Below, one piece after another: positions 1 to 8,221 of a DNA stretch of 64,000 nt (positions are counted from its first letter, which is position 1; the number at the start of each line of letters is the position of its first letter). The stretch lies in assembly GCF_025153475.1 (NCBI RefSeq), contig NZ_JANZXA010000001.1, positions 248,001 through 312,000 on the forward strand, given 5' to 3'. The notes under the pieces are model-generated. The model searched no databases. It had not been told where the DNA came from and saw nothing but the letters and a program-made list of their open reading frames with translations. A program made the translations under genes and the position numbers. Source of the stretch: Novosphingobium mangrovisedimenti. GTDB lineage: Bacteria > Pseudomonadota > Alphaproteobacteria > Sphingomonadales > Sphingomonadaceae.

Positions 1-1
1 G

Positions 2-571
2 GACGGCAAGAAGAAAAGCTCCGGCAAGATCGCGCTGATGATCGGGCTCGGCGCCGCAGGCATGCTCGTGATCGGTGCCGGGGGCGTCTACGCACTCGTT
101 GCGACCGGAGTGATCGGCGGCAGCCACGCCCAGGAAGAACGGCAGCGCGGCCCGCAGCTCGTCCTGAAGGGCCAGGAAGATCCCTACATGCCCAAGCCCA
201 AGGAAGGCGAACACGATCCGGCGATGGATGTCGAGGGCGAAGGCGGCGACGAGTACCGCACCGTCTACTTCACCTTCTCCGAACCCTTCACGTCGAACCT
301 CAAGGACTCCGACGCGCTGATCCAGACCAGCGTCGCCTGCTCCACCCGCCGCGACGGCCGGGTGCTGATCTGGCTGCAGAAGCATGAACTCGCGATCCGC
401 TCCAAGCTGCTCCAGATCCTCGCGGATACGCCCGAGGACGATGTCTACACGATCGAGGGCAAGGAACACCTGCAGAAGCGCATGACCTCCGTGATCAACG
501 ATGTCCTGACCCAGAAGGAAGGCTTCGGCGGCGTCGATGCCGTCTACTTCCGCAGCTTCATCATCCAGTGA
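2..571 (+). CDS. fliL: Flagellar basal body-associated protein FliL (5' end outside window)
   Basis: FliL is an inner-membrane protein near the stators that supports torque generation. The reading frame is open to the left edge, so the true start lies upstream; 189 residues are visible. A basic stretch (GKKKSSGK) precedes one transmembrane helix at about residues 10-40, followed by an acidic linker and a periplasmic C-terminal domain that ends in YFRSFIIQ, as is usual for FliL. Its TGA stop overlaps the GTG of the next gene, the first link in a translationally coupled flagellar operon. Identification rests on topology, C-terminal pattern and position just before fliM. Confidence 0.88.
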   Translation, partial: DGKKKSSGKIALMIGLGAAGMLVIGAGGVYALVATGVIGGSHAQEERQRGPQLVLKGQEDPYMPKPKEGEHDPAMDVEGEGGDEYRTVYFTFSEPFTSNLKDSDALIQTSVACSTRRDGRVLIWLQKHELAIRSKLLQILADTPEDDVYTIEGKEHLQKRMTSVINDVLTQKEGFGGVDAVYFRSFIIQ

Positions 572-1488
572 TCCGCTCCAGCGAGTCCACCATGAACATG
601 CAATCCGCACATTTCGGCCAGAGCACCAGGGCCAAGCACTGCGCCGAACTGCTGGGTACCGAGCCCACGATCGACGAACTGGTGCCCGCGCTCTCGCTGC
701 TCGGGGAAAGGCTGGCACGCGTTCTGCCCGGTCGCCTCTCCCAGTTCTCGGGCGGCGAAGCGCCGCTGGTGCGCATCGGCATGCCGATGGACTGCACGCT
801 CGGCTCGATCCAGGCCGAGATCGAGAATCTGGCCTCGCATACCCTGCTGACGATCGGCCCCGAAAACCTGCCGATGCTCGCCACGTTCGAGGCCGCGCCG
901 GTGCTGCGCCTGATCGACCGCGCCTTCGGCGGCCTCGGCGTCGCGCCGGAACCGCTGCCGGAAAGCTTTCCCCTTTCGGCCGAACTGCTGCTCAAGCGCC
1001 TCGAGGGCGCGCTTGCCGATGCGCTCACCGAAGCACTCGGCGGCGGCGAACAGCACAAGGTCGGCGCGGTGCGCCGCGATACCAGCCTGCGCTATCTCAA
1101 TCCCTTCGACCGGCGGCAGGACCTCCTCCAGCTCTCGCTTGAAGTCGAGGAACCGGGCATCGAGCCCTGGTCGTTCTCGATCGCCTTCCCCCAGCCGACC
1201 CTCGGTGCCGTCATGGCCGCCCCGCGCCACCCGGTCCGCCAGCGCGCGCATCGCACCCCCTCCGATCCCGTCAGCGAGCCGTTCGGTTCGATGCCGGTGC
1301 CGGTCACGGCCGTGCTGGTCGACATGACGATCGGTTTCTCGCGCCTCTCGTCCCTCAAGCCCGGCGATGTCCTGCCGGTCGCCGTTGCCCGCTCGGTGCC
1401 GCTGCAAGTCGACGGCCGCACCATCGCCACCGGAACCATCGGCGAAGTCGAGGACCGCGTCGCGGTCCAGATCCTCCAAGCATTCTGA
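568..1488 (+). CDS. fliM: Flagellar motor switch protein FliM (short form)
   Basis: FliM is the middle ring protein of the C-ring switch. The C-terminal 65 residues form a SpoA (FliM/FliN C-terminal) domain, with VPVTAVLVDMTIGFSRLSSL followed by a LKPGD turn. I took GTG 568, which overlaps the fliL stop in the same GTGA style as fliP and fliR; ATG 592 and ATG 598 are alternatives. At about 300 residues it is shorter than typical FliM (about 330-350). The usual N-terminal CheY-binding peptide of the form LSQxEIDALL is not visible. Operon position between fliL and fliN supports the call. Confidence 0.85.
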   Translation: MIRSSESTMNMQSAHFGQSTRAKHCAELLGTEPTIDELVPALSLLGERLARVLPGRLSQFSGGEAPLVRIGMPMDCTLGSIQAEIENLASHTLLTIGPENLPMLATFEAAPVLRLIDRAFGGLGVAPEPLPESFPLSAELLLKRLEGALADALTEALGGGEQHKVGAVRRDTSLRYLNPFDRRQDLLQLSLEVEEPGIEPWSFSIAFPQPTLGAVMAAPRHPVRQRAHRTPSDPVSEPFGSMPVPVTAVLVDMTIGFSRLSSLKPGDVLPVAVARSVPLQVDGRTIATGTIGEVEDRVAVQILQAF

Positions 1489-1508
1489 CACACGGAAAGA
1501 GCCACACC

Positions 1509-1814
1509 ATGACCATGCAAACCCGAGGCCTGGACTTCCTTCGCGATGTCGATGTCCGTCTCTCCGTCGAACTCGGCCGCACCCAGATGAAGCTCAAGGA
1601 TGTGCTCGCGCTCGGCCCCGAAAGCCTCGTCGTGCTCGACCGCATGACCGACGAACTGCTCGACGTGCTGGTGAACGGCAAGCCGATCGCCAAGGGCGAG
1701 GTCGTCTCGCACAACGGCCGCTTCGGCCTGCGCATCGTCGAGATGGTCGGCGTCGAGGAAACCCCGGCTCGGGCGCCTTCGGCGCTCGCCGAAACCGAAA
1801 CCGGCGAGGCCTGA
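1509..1814 (+). CDS. fliN: Flagellar motor switch protein FliN
   Basis: This 101-residue protein is nearly all SpoA domain: FLRDVDVRLSVELGRTQMKL near the N terminus, then LKDVLALGPESLVVLDRMTD and the hydrophobic segment GLRIVEMVGVEE. These are the classic FliN signatures. FliN forms the base of the cytoplasmic C-ring together with FliM and contacts the export ATPase complex. The length matches the short FliN class. It lies 20 bases after fliM and 6 bases before fliO on the same strand. Confidence 0.93.
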   Translation: MTMQTRGLDFLRDVDVRLSVELGRTQMKLKDVLALGPESLVVLDRMTDELLDVLVNGKPIAKGEVVSHNGRFGLRIVEMVGVEETPARAPSALAETETGEA

Positions 1815-1820
1815 TCCTCC

Positions 1821-2099
1821 ATGCTCTGGTACATCCTCAAGCTGATCGTCCTGCTGCCCCTGATCGGCCTGCTGGCCTGGGGCTGCCTCAAGCTGGCGAA
1901 GAAGATGCAGGATCGCGCCGGCATCGGCGCGGGTTCGAAGTCCGTCCGCATCGTCGAGACCACGATGCTGTCGCCCACGCTGAAGCTGGCGGTGATCGAA
2001 TTCCACGGCCGCGAGATCCTCGTCTCGGCCTCACGCCAGGGCCTCACCCGCCTCGCCGAGGCGCCCGCGCGCGCCCAGACCGAAAGTTTGCCCCAGTGA
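1821..2099 (+). CDS. fliO: Flagellar biosynthetic protein FliO
   Basis: A 92-residue membrane protein with one N-terminal transmembrane helix (WYILKLIVLLPLIGLLAWGC) and a small cytoplasmic domain containing KSVRIVETTMLSPTLKLAVI and HGREILV. This is the FliO/YscD-like pattern, and FliO assists assembly of the FliP-FliQ-FliR export gate. Its TGA overlaps the GTG start of fliP. The sequence is weakly conserved in the family, so position between fliN and fliP carries much of the call. Confidence 0.85.
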   Translation: MLWYILKLIVLLPLIGLLAWGCLKLAKKMQDRAGIGAGSKSVRIVETTMLSPTLKLAVIEFHGREILVSASRQGLTRLAEAPARAQTESLPQ

Positions 2100-2872
2100 A
2101 GCGCATCCTCTCGCTTGTCGCGGCGCTGCCCGCGCTGCTGCTGCCCGCGGTGGCCTATGCGCAAGTGCAGGCTCCCGCCGCCCCCACCGCCATTCCCGGC
2201 GCGCTCGACCGCGCGTTCGGTTCGATGGGCGGCACCGACGGCCCGGGCATGAGCCTCTCGCTGCAGCTCCTGCTCATCATGGGGCTGCTGACGATCCTGC
2301 CCAGCCTGATCCTGATGATGACCAGCTTCACCCGCATCCTGGTGGTGCTGGCGATCCTGCGCCAGGCGATCGGCCTGCAGCAATCGCCGCCCAACCAGGT
2401 GCTGATCGGCCTGTCGCTGTTCCTCTCGCTGTTCGTCATGGCGCCGACGCTGGAAAAGGTGAACGATACCGCCATCGCGCCCTACGCCGCCGACCAGATC
2501 AACGCCGAACAGGCGATCCAGAACGCCGGCCGGGAATTCCACGCCTTCATGATCCGCCAGACCCGCGAGCGCGACCTCTCGATGTTCGCCGAGATGGCCA
2601 AGGCGCCCAAGTTCAACAGCAGTGCCGACGTGCCCTTCTCGATCCTGCTGCCGGCCTTCGTCACCAGCGAGCTCAAGACCGCCTTCCAGATCGGCTTCAT
2701 GCTGTTCCTGCCGTTCCTCGTGATCGACCTCGTCGTCTCGTCGGTGCTGATGTCGCTGGGCATGATGATGATGAGCCCGATGGTGGTCTCGCTCCCGTTC
2801 AAGCTGCTGCTCTTCGTCATGGTCGACGGCTGGGCGCTGCTGATGGGATCGCTGGCGGCAAGCTTCGGATAA
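2096..2872 (+). CDS. fliP: Flagellar type III export gate protein FliP
   Basis: FliP is the main subunit of the flagellar export gate. The 258-residue product starts with a cleavable signal peptide (about residues 1-22, ending AVAYAQ), then has four hydrophobic segments. Typical FliP blocks are seen: LTILPSLILMMTSFTRILVV, LRQAIGLQQSPPNQVLIGLS and, near the end, PFKLLLFVMVDGW. I chose GTG 2096 because it gives the signal peptide directly and overlaps the fliO stop; a frame extending further left runs through fliO and is not real. Confidence 0.95.
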   Translation: MKRILSLVAALPALLLPAVAYAQVQAPAAPTAIPGALDRAFGSMGGTDGPGMSLSLQLLLIMGLLTILPSLILMMTSFTRILVVLAILRQAIGLQQSPPNQVLIGLSLFLSLFVMAPTLEKVNDTAIAPYAADQINAEQAIQNAGREFHAFMIRQTRERDLSMFAEMAKAPKFNSSADVPFSILLPAFVTSELKTAFQIGFMLFLPFLVIDLVVSSVLMSLGMMMMSPMVVSLPFKLLLFVMVDGWALLMGSLAASFG

Positions 2873-2877
2873 GATCG

Positions 2878-3168
2878 ATGGACGACATCTCCGCCCTTCT
2901 CGCACTGACCGACAAGATGCTGTGGATCACCGCGCTAGTGGCCGCTCCGGTCCTGCTGTCCGCGCTCGCCGTCGGCCTTGCCGTCGGCATCGTCCAGGCC
3001 GCGACGTCGGTCAACGAGCAGACCCTGACCTTCGTGCCGAAGCTCGCCGTCATCGCGCTCGTGCTGGTGCTGTTCGGCAGTTCGATGATGACGCTGGTCG
3101 GCGATTTCACGCAGGAGATCTTCGCGCAGATCGCCAATACCGGCCACGCCGAGCAGGTCGCGCCGTGA
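2878..3168 (+). CDS. fliQ: Flagellar export gate protein FliQ
   Basis: A 96-residue protein with two transmembrane helices. It contains the family signature ATSVNEQTLTFVPKL between the helices and the GLAVGIVQA motif in the first. FliQ packs around the FliP-FliR core of the export gate. It starts five bases after fliP and its stop overlaps the GTG start of fliR. The length is slightly above the common 88-90 residues because of a short C-terminal tail. Confidence 0.95.
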   Translation: MDDISALLALTDKMLWITALVAAPVLLSALAVGLAVGIVQAATSVNEQTLTFVPKLAVIALVLVLFGSSMMTLVGDFTQEIFAQIANTGHAEQVAP

Positions 3169-3947
3169 TCAATCTGGACTTCGGTTTCGGGCCCGTCGAG
3201 GCCGAGTTCTGGCGGCTGCTGTTCGTCATGACGCGCATCGGCGCCGCGCTCGTCGCCGCGCCGCTGTTCGGCACGCCCTCTGTGCCGCCCCAGTTGCGCG
3301 TGGTCTGCGCAGGGGCCATCGCGGTGCTGGTCTGCGCCTGGACCGACGTGCAGGCCCCGGCCACGCTCTTCTCACTCCCCGGTATGCTCGGCATCGCCGG
3401 GGAAGCGCTGGTCGGGCTGACGCTCGGCTTCGTGCTGCAGCTTTCCTTCGCCGCCCCCATCATCGCGGCGGAAGTGATCGGTGGCGGCATGGGCATGACC
3501 ATGGCGATGGCCGTCGACCCTTCCTCGGGCACGCAGTCGCCCGCACTCGGCCAGTACTTCATGGTCGTGCTGACGCTGATCTTCTTTGCCCTCGGCGCCC
3601 ACCTGCAGTGGTTCAACCTGCTGATCGAGAGCTACAAGGTCTTCCCGCCAGGCCACACCTGGCTCGGCGCCGAACGCTTCGCCATGATTGCCGGCTACAC
3701 CTCGCAGGTTCTGGTGACCGCCGTCACCATCGCCCTTCCGGTCAGCCTCGTGCTGCTGGTCGTGCAGATCGTCACCGGCGTGCTGAGCCGCTCGGCGCCT
3801 GCCCTCAACCTGTTCTCGCTCGGCCTGCCCGCCGGCGTCCTCGCCGGCATCGCCGCGCTGGTGCTTTCCGCCCCGGTCCTCACCGACCTCGTCGTGCGCC
3901 TGTCCGCCGACGCCATCACCGCCTCCTCGGAGATCATGAGCAAATGA
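3165..3947 (+). CDS. fliR: Flagellar export gate protein FliR
   Basis: A 260-residue polytopic protein with about six hydrophobic segments. FliR completes the FliP5-FliQ4-FliR1 export gate. Typical stretches are RLLFVMTRIGAALVAAPLFG near the N terminus and the periplasmic-facing MAVDPSSGTQSPALGQYF. GTG 3165 overlaps the fliQ stop and gives a standard FliR N terminus (INLDFGFGPVEAEFWRLL). The ATG of flhB overlaps the fliR stop (ATGA at 3944-3947). Confidence 0.94.
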   Translation: MINLDFGFGPVEAEFWRLLFVMTRIGAALVAAPLFGTPSVPPQLRVVCAGAIAVLVCAWTDVQAPATLFSLPGMLGIAGEALVGLTLGFVLQLSFAAPIIAAEVIGGGMGMTMAMAVDPSSGTQSPALGQYFMVVLTLIFFALGAHLQWFNLLIESYKVFPPGHTWLGAERFAMIAGYTSQVLVTAVTIALPVSLVLLVVQIVTGVLSRSAPALNLFSLGLPAGVLAGIAALVLSAPVLTDLVVRLSADAITASSEIMSK

Positions 3948-5080
3948 GCGAGCAGAGCGGCGAAAAGAGCTTTGATCCAACCGCCAAGCGCAAACGCGAC
4001 GCCGCCCAGAAAGGCGACGTCATCCGCTCGCGCGAACTGGCGACGGCGGCCGCCGTCGGCATCGGCGCGGTCTGGTTCCTCGTCGCTGGCCCCTGGCTCC
4101 TCGACCTGCTGATGAACGCCTTGCGCGCGGGCTTCACCTGGGACCGTGCCTCGCTTGCGGACTTCACGCCGGGCCACCTGCTGATGAAGACCATGTTCGC
4201 GGTGATGCCCCCGGTCGTGATCCTGGGCCTGGGCGTCATGCTCAGCTCGCTGGTCTCCCAGCTCGGCTTCGGCGAGGGACGGTGGATCGGCGGCAACCTC
4301 GCGCCCAAGGGCTCGCGGATCAATCCGGCCTCGGGCCTCAAGCGCATGTTCGGGGCGAACGGCTGGATCGAGATGGCCAAGGGCCTCGCCAAGGTCGCGC
4401 TGCTCGGCACAATCGCCTGGACCTGGGCAAGCGGCCGCATCGCCACGTTCGCGCGGCTCGGCCGGGGCGACCTGTTCGAACAGCTTTCCTGGGCCTGGCA
4501 CGACGTGACGATGCTGCTGTTCTGGCTCGCCGCCGGGCTCTTCGTGATCGCCCTGGTCGACCTTCCGGTGCAGATGTTCCGCCGCAACAAGCGCCTCAAG
4601 ATGACGCTGCAGGAAGTGCGCGACGAGCACAAGGAATCCGAAGGCGCGCCCGAAAAGAAGGCCGCCATCAAGGACCGCCAGCGCAAGATCGCGATGGGCG
4701 GGCTGGTTCCGGCGATGAAGGAAGCCCAGTTCATCATCACCAACCCGACGCACTTCTCGGTCGCGCTCACCTACGATCCGACCAAGGCTTCCGCGCCGAT
4801 CGTGCTGGCCAAGGGCCGCGGCGACAAGGCCATGGCCATGCGCGAACTCGCCGCCGAATACGGCGTGCCCATGCTCGAGTACCCGGCGCTTGCCCGTTCG
4901 GTGTTCTACACCACCCGCGAACGCCAGGTGATCCGCGAGGAGCACTATGCCGCGGTCGCCGCGATCCTCGCCTTCGTTCTCGCCCTCCAGCGCGGCGAGA
5001 AACGCCCCGCCCCCAGGGTTTCGGTGCCCGTCACACTGCGTTTCGACGCGGAAGGCCGGCTCGATCCGGCCAGCGTGTGA
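3944..5080 (+). CDS. flhB: Flagellar export switch protein FlhB
   Basis: FlhB is the autocleaving substrate-specificity switch of flagellar export. The 378-residue product has a basic N terminus (DPTAKRKRDAAQKGDV), four transmembrane helices and a cytoplasmic C-terminal domain. The self-cleavage motif NPTH is at residues 267-270 (bases 4742-4753), preceded by KEAQFIIT and followed by FSVALTY, as in functional homologues. The start is the ATG that overlaps the fliR stop. The gene closes the fliL-flhB run. Confidence 0.96.
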   Translation: MSEQSGEKSFDPTAKRKRDAAQKGDVIRSRELATAAAVGIGAVWFLVAGPWLLDLLMNALRAGFTWDRASLADFTPGHLLMKTMFAVMPPVVILGLGVMLSSLVSQLGFGEGRWIGGNLAPKGSRINPASGLKRMFGANGWIEMAKGLAKVALLGTIAWTWASGRIATFARLGRGDLFEQLSWAWHDVTMLLFWLAAGLFVIALVDLPVQMFRRNKRLKMTLQEVRDEHKESEGAPEKKAAIKDRQRKIAMGGLVPAMKEAQFIITNPTHFSVALTYDPTKASAPIVLAKGRGDKAMAMRELAAEYGVPMLEYPALARSVFYTTRERQVIREEHYAAVAAILAFVLALQRGEKRPAPRVSVPVTLRFDAEGRLDPASV

Positions 5081-5091
5081 GGAGAGGCACC

Positions 5092-5154
5092 ATGAGCGCT
5101 ATCCGCAAGGTGCCGTGGCCGGGGCTTAACGTTTCAGGCGGGAGGCCGTCCTAG
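5092..5154 (+). CDS. Possible 20-residue ORF between flhB and fliD
   Basis: An ATG follows a good ribosome-binding sequence (GAGGAGAGG, 5079-5087) right after the flhB stop and opens a 20-codon frame, MSAIRKVPWPGLNVSGGRPS, ending 5 bases before fliD. It could be a leader peptide, a degraded gene end, or chance. Its only support is the ribosome site and tight fit between the two genes; it is too short for codon-use evidence. Confidence 0.25.
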   Translation: MSAIRKVPWPGLNVSGGRPS

Positions 5155-5159
5155 AAGCC

Positions 5160-6608
5160 ATGGCTACAGATGCAACGAGCTCCACGTCCGCGACATCCTC
5201 GCTGAAGACAACGTCGATCGCGACGCTGCTCGGTGCCGGCAGCGGCATCGACATGGCGGCCCTCGCCAACAACCTGGCCACCGCCCAGTTCGAGCTGCGC
5301 ACCGCGCGCCTCAACGACAAGACGGATACGCTCAACACGCGGATCTCGACAGCATCGAACATCAAGTCGATGCTGCTGAGCCTCGACACCTCGCTCGGCA
5401 CACTGGTGCGTTCCGGCGATCTGGCGCCCACGCCCAGCGTCGCCAACAGCGCGGTCGCCACGGCCTCGCTTTCCGGCTCCACCCAGCCCACCGGGTCCTA
5501 TTCGCTCGAGGTATCGCAGCTCGCCACCGGCCAGCAGCTCGCCAGCAGCGCCTATACCGCCTCGACCGACACTGTCGGCGCGGGCACGCTCACGCTGCGC
5601 TTCGGCACCGTTTCCGGCAGCGCCTTCACCGAGGACGCGGCCCACGCGGCGGTCGACATCACCATCAACACCGGCGACACGCTCGCCGATGTCGCCGCAG
5701 CCATCAATGCCTCGGGTGCCGGCGTCAACGCCTACATCGCCAACACCACCAGCGGGGCGCAGCTCGTCATCAAGGGGGCGGAAGGCGCAGCCAACGGCTT
5801 CATCGTCGAGGCGGCCGAGGATGTCGCCGATCCGGGCCTGTCCAATCTCGCCTGGTCTCCCGGTGCGGGTACCGGAACCCTGATGGCCACCGCGCAGGAT
5901 GCAGCCTACAGCCTCGACGGCCTCGCCTACACCTCCGCGTCGAACACCATCACCGATCCCGTGCCCGGGCTGAAGCTCCAGCTTACCGGCACCAATGTCG
6001 GAACGCCCACCCAGATCAACTTCAGCGACCCCTCCGCCAACATCACCGGCTCGATGCAGGACCTGACGGACGCGCTCAACGAAGTGGCCTCGGCCCTGAA
6101 CGCCGCCACGTCGAGAGGCGGGGATCTCGTCACCGATCCCGGCGCCCGCGCGCTCAAGCAGTCGCTGTCCAAGCTGTCCGGCACGACGATCATGCCCAAT
6201 GCCACAGGCGTGGCCAAGACGCTGGCCGACCTTGGCCTTTCGATCCAGCGCGACGGCACGTTCGCGCTCGACAAGGATCGCCTCTCGGCCACGATGACGG
6301 CGGATCCCGACGGCGTGGCCGCGATGTTCACCAATGGCGTCTACGGCGTCTATGCGACCATCGACAAGATCTATCGCGCCGCTGCCTCGACCAGCAACAC
6401 CAACTCGCTTGCCGGCTCGATCACCAAGTACAACTCCCAGCTCACGGATATTTCGTCGGACCTCAGCGACCTGGCCGACCAGCAGGAAAAGCTGCGTGCT
6501 CGCCTCGCCTCGCAGTTCACCGCTTCGGAAGCCCGGATCAGCGTGCTGAAATCGACGCAGAGCATGCTGCAGAACCAGATCGACGCGTGGAACAACTCGG
6601 GCAATTAA
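5160..6608 (+). CDS. fliD: Flagellar filament cap protein FliD
   Basis: FliD caps the growing filament and folds flagellin at the tip. The 482-residue product has the expected layout: an N-terminal region with GAGSGIDMAALANNLATAQF, a Ser/Thr/Ala-rich middle domain with GSYSLEVSQLATGQQLAS, and a C-terminal coiled-coil ending in ARISVLKSTQSMLQNQIDAW. It is followed at once by fliS, the usual chaperone pair. The start ATG 5160 lies a few bases after the small frame described above. Confidence 0.93.
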   Translation: MATDATSSTSATSSLKTTSIATLLGAGSGIDMAALANNLATAQFELRTARLNDKTDTLNTRISTASNIKSMLLSLDTSLGTLVRSGDLAPTPSVANSAVATASLSGSTQPTGSYSLEVSQLATGQQLASSAYTASTDTVGAGTLTLRFGTVSGSAFTEDAAHAAVDITINTGDTLADVAAAINASGAGVNAYIANTTSGAQLVIKGAEGAANGFIVEAAEDVADPGLSNLAWSPGAGTGTLMATAQDAAYSLDGLAYTSASNTITDPVPGLKLQLTGTNVGTPTQINFSDPSANITGSMQDLTDALNEVASALNAATSRGGDLVTDPGARALKQSLSKLSGTTIMPNATGVAKTLADLGLSIQRDGTFALDKDRLSATMTADPDGVAAMFTNGVYGVYATIDKIYRAAASTSNTNSLAGSITKYNSQLTDISSDLSDLADQQEKLRARLASQFTASEARISVLKSTQSMLQNQIDAWNNSGN

Positions 6609-6610
6609 AG

Positions 6611-6982
6611 ATGCTGCTCCAACAATCCCCCCACGAAGCCTATCGCCGCGTCGACTTCGACGCCCGCGTGAACGGCGCGAAGTCGGACGAGCTCGTCCAC
6701 GTGTGCTACGAACATCTCGTCGGCGCGCTGGGCACGGCGATCCATGCCCAGCGCAATGGCGACAATGATCTCAAGAGCCGCTCGATGACGCGCGCGCTCA
6801 CCGCGATCACCGCACTGCAGATGGGCGTCTCGAGCGAGCACGAGATGAGCGGGGCGCTCAACCAGTTCTACGCCGCCTCGCGGCGCGCCATTCTCGACAG
6901 CGCAGTGGCCTTCGACCCGAACCGGATGGCCACGCTGCGCGAGGACTTCGTTGAAATCGGCCAAGCTCTGAAGGGCGGCTGA
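6611..6982 (+). CDS. fliS: Flagellar export chaperone FliS
   Basis: A 123-residue helical protein. FliS binds the C terminus of flagellin in the cytoplasm and prevents early polymerisation. The N-terminal YRRVDFDARV segment and the helices DELVHVCYEHLVGALGTAIH and RALTAITALQMGV fit the family. ATG 6611 is chosen because it lies two bases after the fliD stop; a GTG start inside fliD would add eight residues. Alphaproteobacterial FliS is divergent, so the call leans partly on the neighbour fliD. Confidence 0.85.
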   Translation: MLLQQSPHEAYRRVDFDARVNGAKSDELVHVCYEHLVGALGTAIHAQRNGDNDLKSRSMTRALTAITALQMGVSSEHEMSGALNQFYAASRRAILDSAVAFDPNRMATLREDFVEIGQALKGG

Positions 6983-7152
6983 ATCGCCGCGCCCGGGCAC
7001 AGTCACGCCCGTTTCGGCAACCCGTTCAGGCAGGATTTCCGCCGCTTCTCAGCGCAGGATTCGGCCAATCGCTCGATTCTGGAGTATGTACCGCGCGCGT
7101 TTGCCGCACGATGCGAATATTTCCCTAGGCACAAGCCGAAGGGAGAAGGCAG

Positions 7153-7755
7153 ATGGAGCGTATCTCTAACCTCATTCTCATCGACGACGACACGCGCCGG
7201 CGTGCCATCATCAGTCACGCGCTGGCCATGGGCGGCATCCATGTCGAGCCGTTCGAGACCACATGCGAACTCGCCGATGCATGGCCCCGCACCGGCATCA
7301 TCCTGATCCATGACCGACCCAGTGCGATCGAGGACCTGATCGAGGCCATGGCCGCTCACGGCCAGTGGTTCCCGATCGTCGCCTTCAGCGAAGGGCCGAG
7401 CACGCGCAGGATCGTCCAGGCCGTGCTCGGCGGCGCGGTCGATTATCTGGCCTGGCCCGTCACGGCCGACGAACTCTCCACCACGGTCGGCGGCTCGATC
7501 GACCGCGCCGCCGGTATCGGCAATGCCAGGCTGCGCGAAGTCATGGCCCAGGCGCGGATCGAACGCCTGACCCGGCGCGAGCGCGAAGTGCTCGGCGGCG
7601 TGGCCAGCGGACTGTCGAACCGCCTGATCGGCGAACGGCTGGAAATCAGCCCGCGCACGGTGGAAATCCACCGTGCCAACATGCTGAACAAGCTGGGCGC
7701 CAACCACACGAGCGATGCCATTCGCATCGCCATAGAGGCCTCTCTCGTTGGCTAG
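7153..7755 (+). CDS. LuxR/FixJ-type regulator with degenerate receiver domain
   Basis: This 200-residue protein has an N-terminal receiver-like domain (about 1-120) and a C-terminal LuxR-type helix-turn-helix (about 137-200) with LTRREREVLGGVASGLSNRL and ISPRTVEIHRANMLNKLGA. The acidic pair DDD (11-13) and a candidate phospho-acceptor D54 (ILIHDRP) are present. The invariant lysine before proline after the fifth strand is replaced by tryptophan (LAWP, W101), so phosphorylation-dependent switching is doubtful. It has a strong ribosome site (GGGAGAAGG) and lies 170 bases after fliS, so a role in flagellar gene control is plausible but not shown. Confidence 0.85.
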   Translation: MERISNLILIDDDTRRRAIISHALAMGGIHVEPFETTCELADAWPRTGIILIHDRPSAIEDLIEAMAAHGQWFPIVAFSEGPSTRRIVQAVLGGAVDYLAWPVTADELSTTVGGSIDRAAGIGNARLREVMAQARIERLTRREREVLGGVASGLSNRLIGERLEISPRTVEIHRANMLNKLGANHTSDAIRIAIEASLVG

Positions 7756-7777
7756 CCCCTCTCGCTGGCGGACGGCG

Positions 7778-8221
7778 CTAGTGCGGCCGGGAGGAAAGGG
7801 CGCAGGACACGATGCCGTCACGCTCGAAAGCGGCCAGGAGCCCCCCGGCATAGGCCCCCAGCAGGGCCAGGGCCAGCGTGGCGCCTTCGGACATGACTTC
7901 CTGCCCCTCGTCTCCCACGATCACCGTGGCAAGGCAGCAATCGCTCTGTCCGCGCGAAAGCATGAAGGCCGCGTTGTGTCCCACGATTTCCAGGACCGCG
8001 CTTTCGGCGGCGCCGCACGCCAGCATCGATTCCACCGCGCTCGGATCGACCGCCTGCCCGCAGGTGCCCGCCATGGCGCCACTGTGCAGCAGGTGCGCCG
8101 CCTCGCGCACGCGGTCCGCCTCCTCGTGGGACGTGCTGGCCACGCAGTCGTGCACCAGACCACGCAGGCGCGCGGTCCACACTTCGGGTTCCGGAACTCT
8201 GCCGTTCATAGTGCTCGCCAT
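7778..8221 (-). CDS. Hypothetical protein beside the flagellar cluster
   Basis: An unrecognised 147-residue protein (ATG 8221; ATG 8209 also possible; the frame is open to 8314). It is rich in Ala, Gly, Cys and His, with CVASTSHEEADRVREAAHLL, LACGAAESAVLEIVGHNAAF and a Gly/Ala-rich C-terminal helix (TLALALLGAYAGGLLAAF). No signal peptide or clear transmembrane segment is seen. It is convergent with the LuxR-type gene. Because it ends only 22 bases past that gene and its composition is protein-like rather than arginine-rich, it is probably real. Confidence 0.55.
   Translation of the reverse strand: MASTMNGRVPEPEVWTARLRGLVHDCVASTSHEEADRVREAAHLLHSGAMAGTCGQAVDPSAVESMLACGAAESAVLEIVGHNAAFMLSRGQSDCCLATVIVGDEGQEVMSEGATLALALLGAYAGGLLAAFERDGIVSCALSSRPH

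Noticed and set aside
5092..5154. Sigma-54-type promoter considered at TGGCCGGGGCTTAAC upstream of fliD
   Set aside because: The GG to GC spacing and the -12 GC of the sigma-54 consensus are not met.
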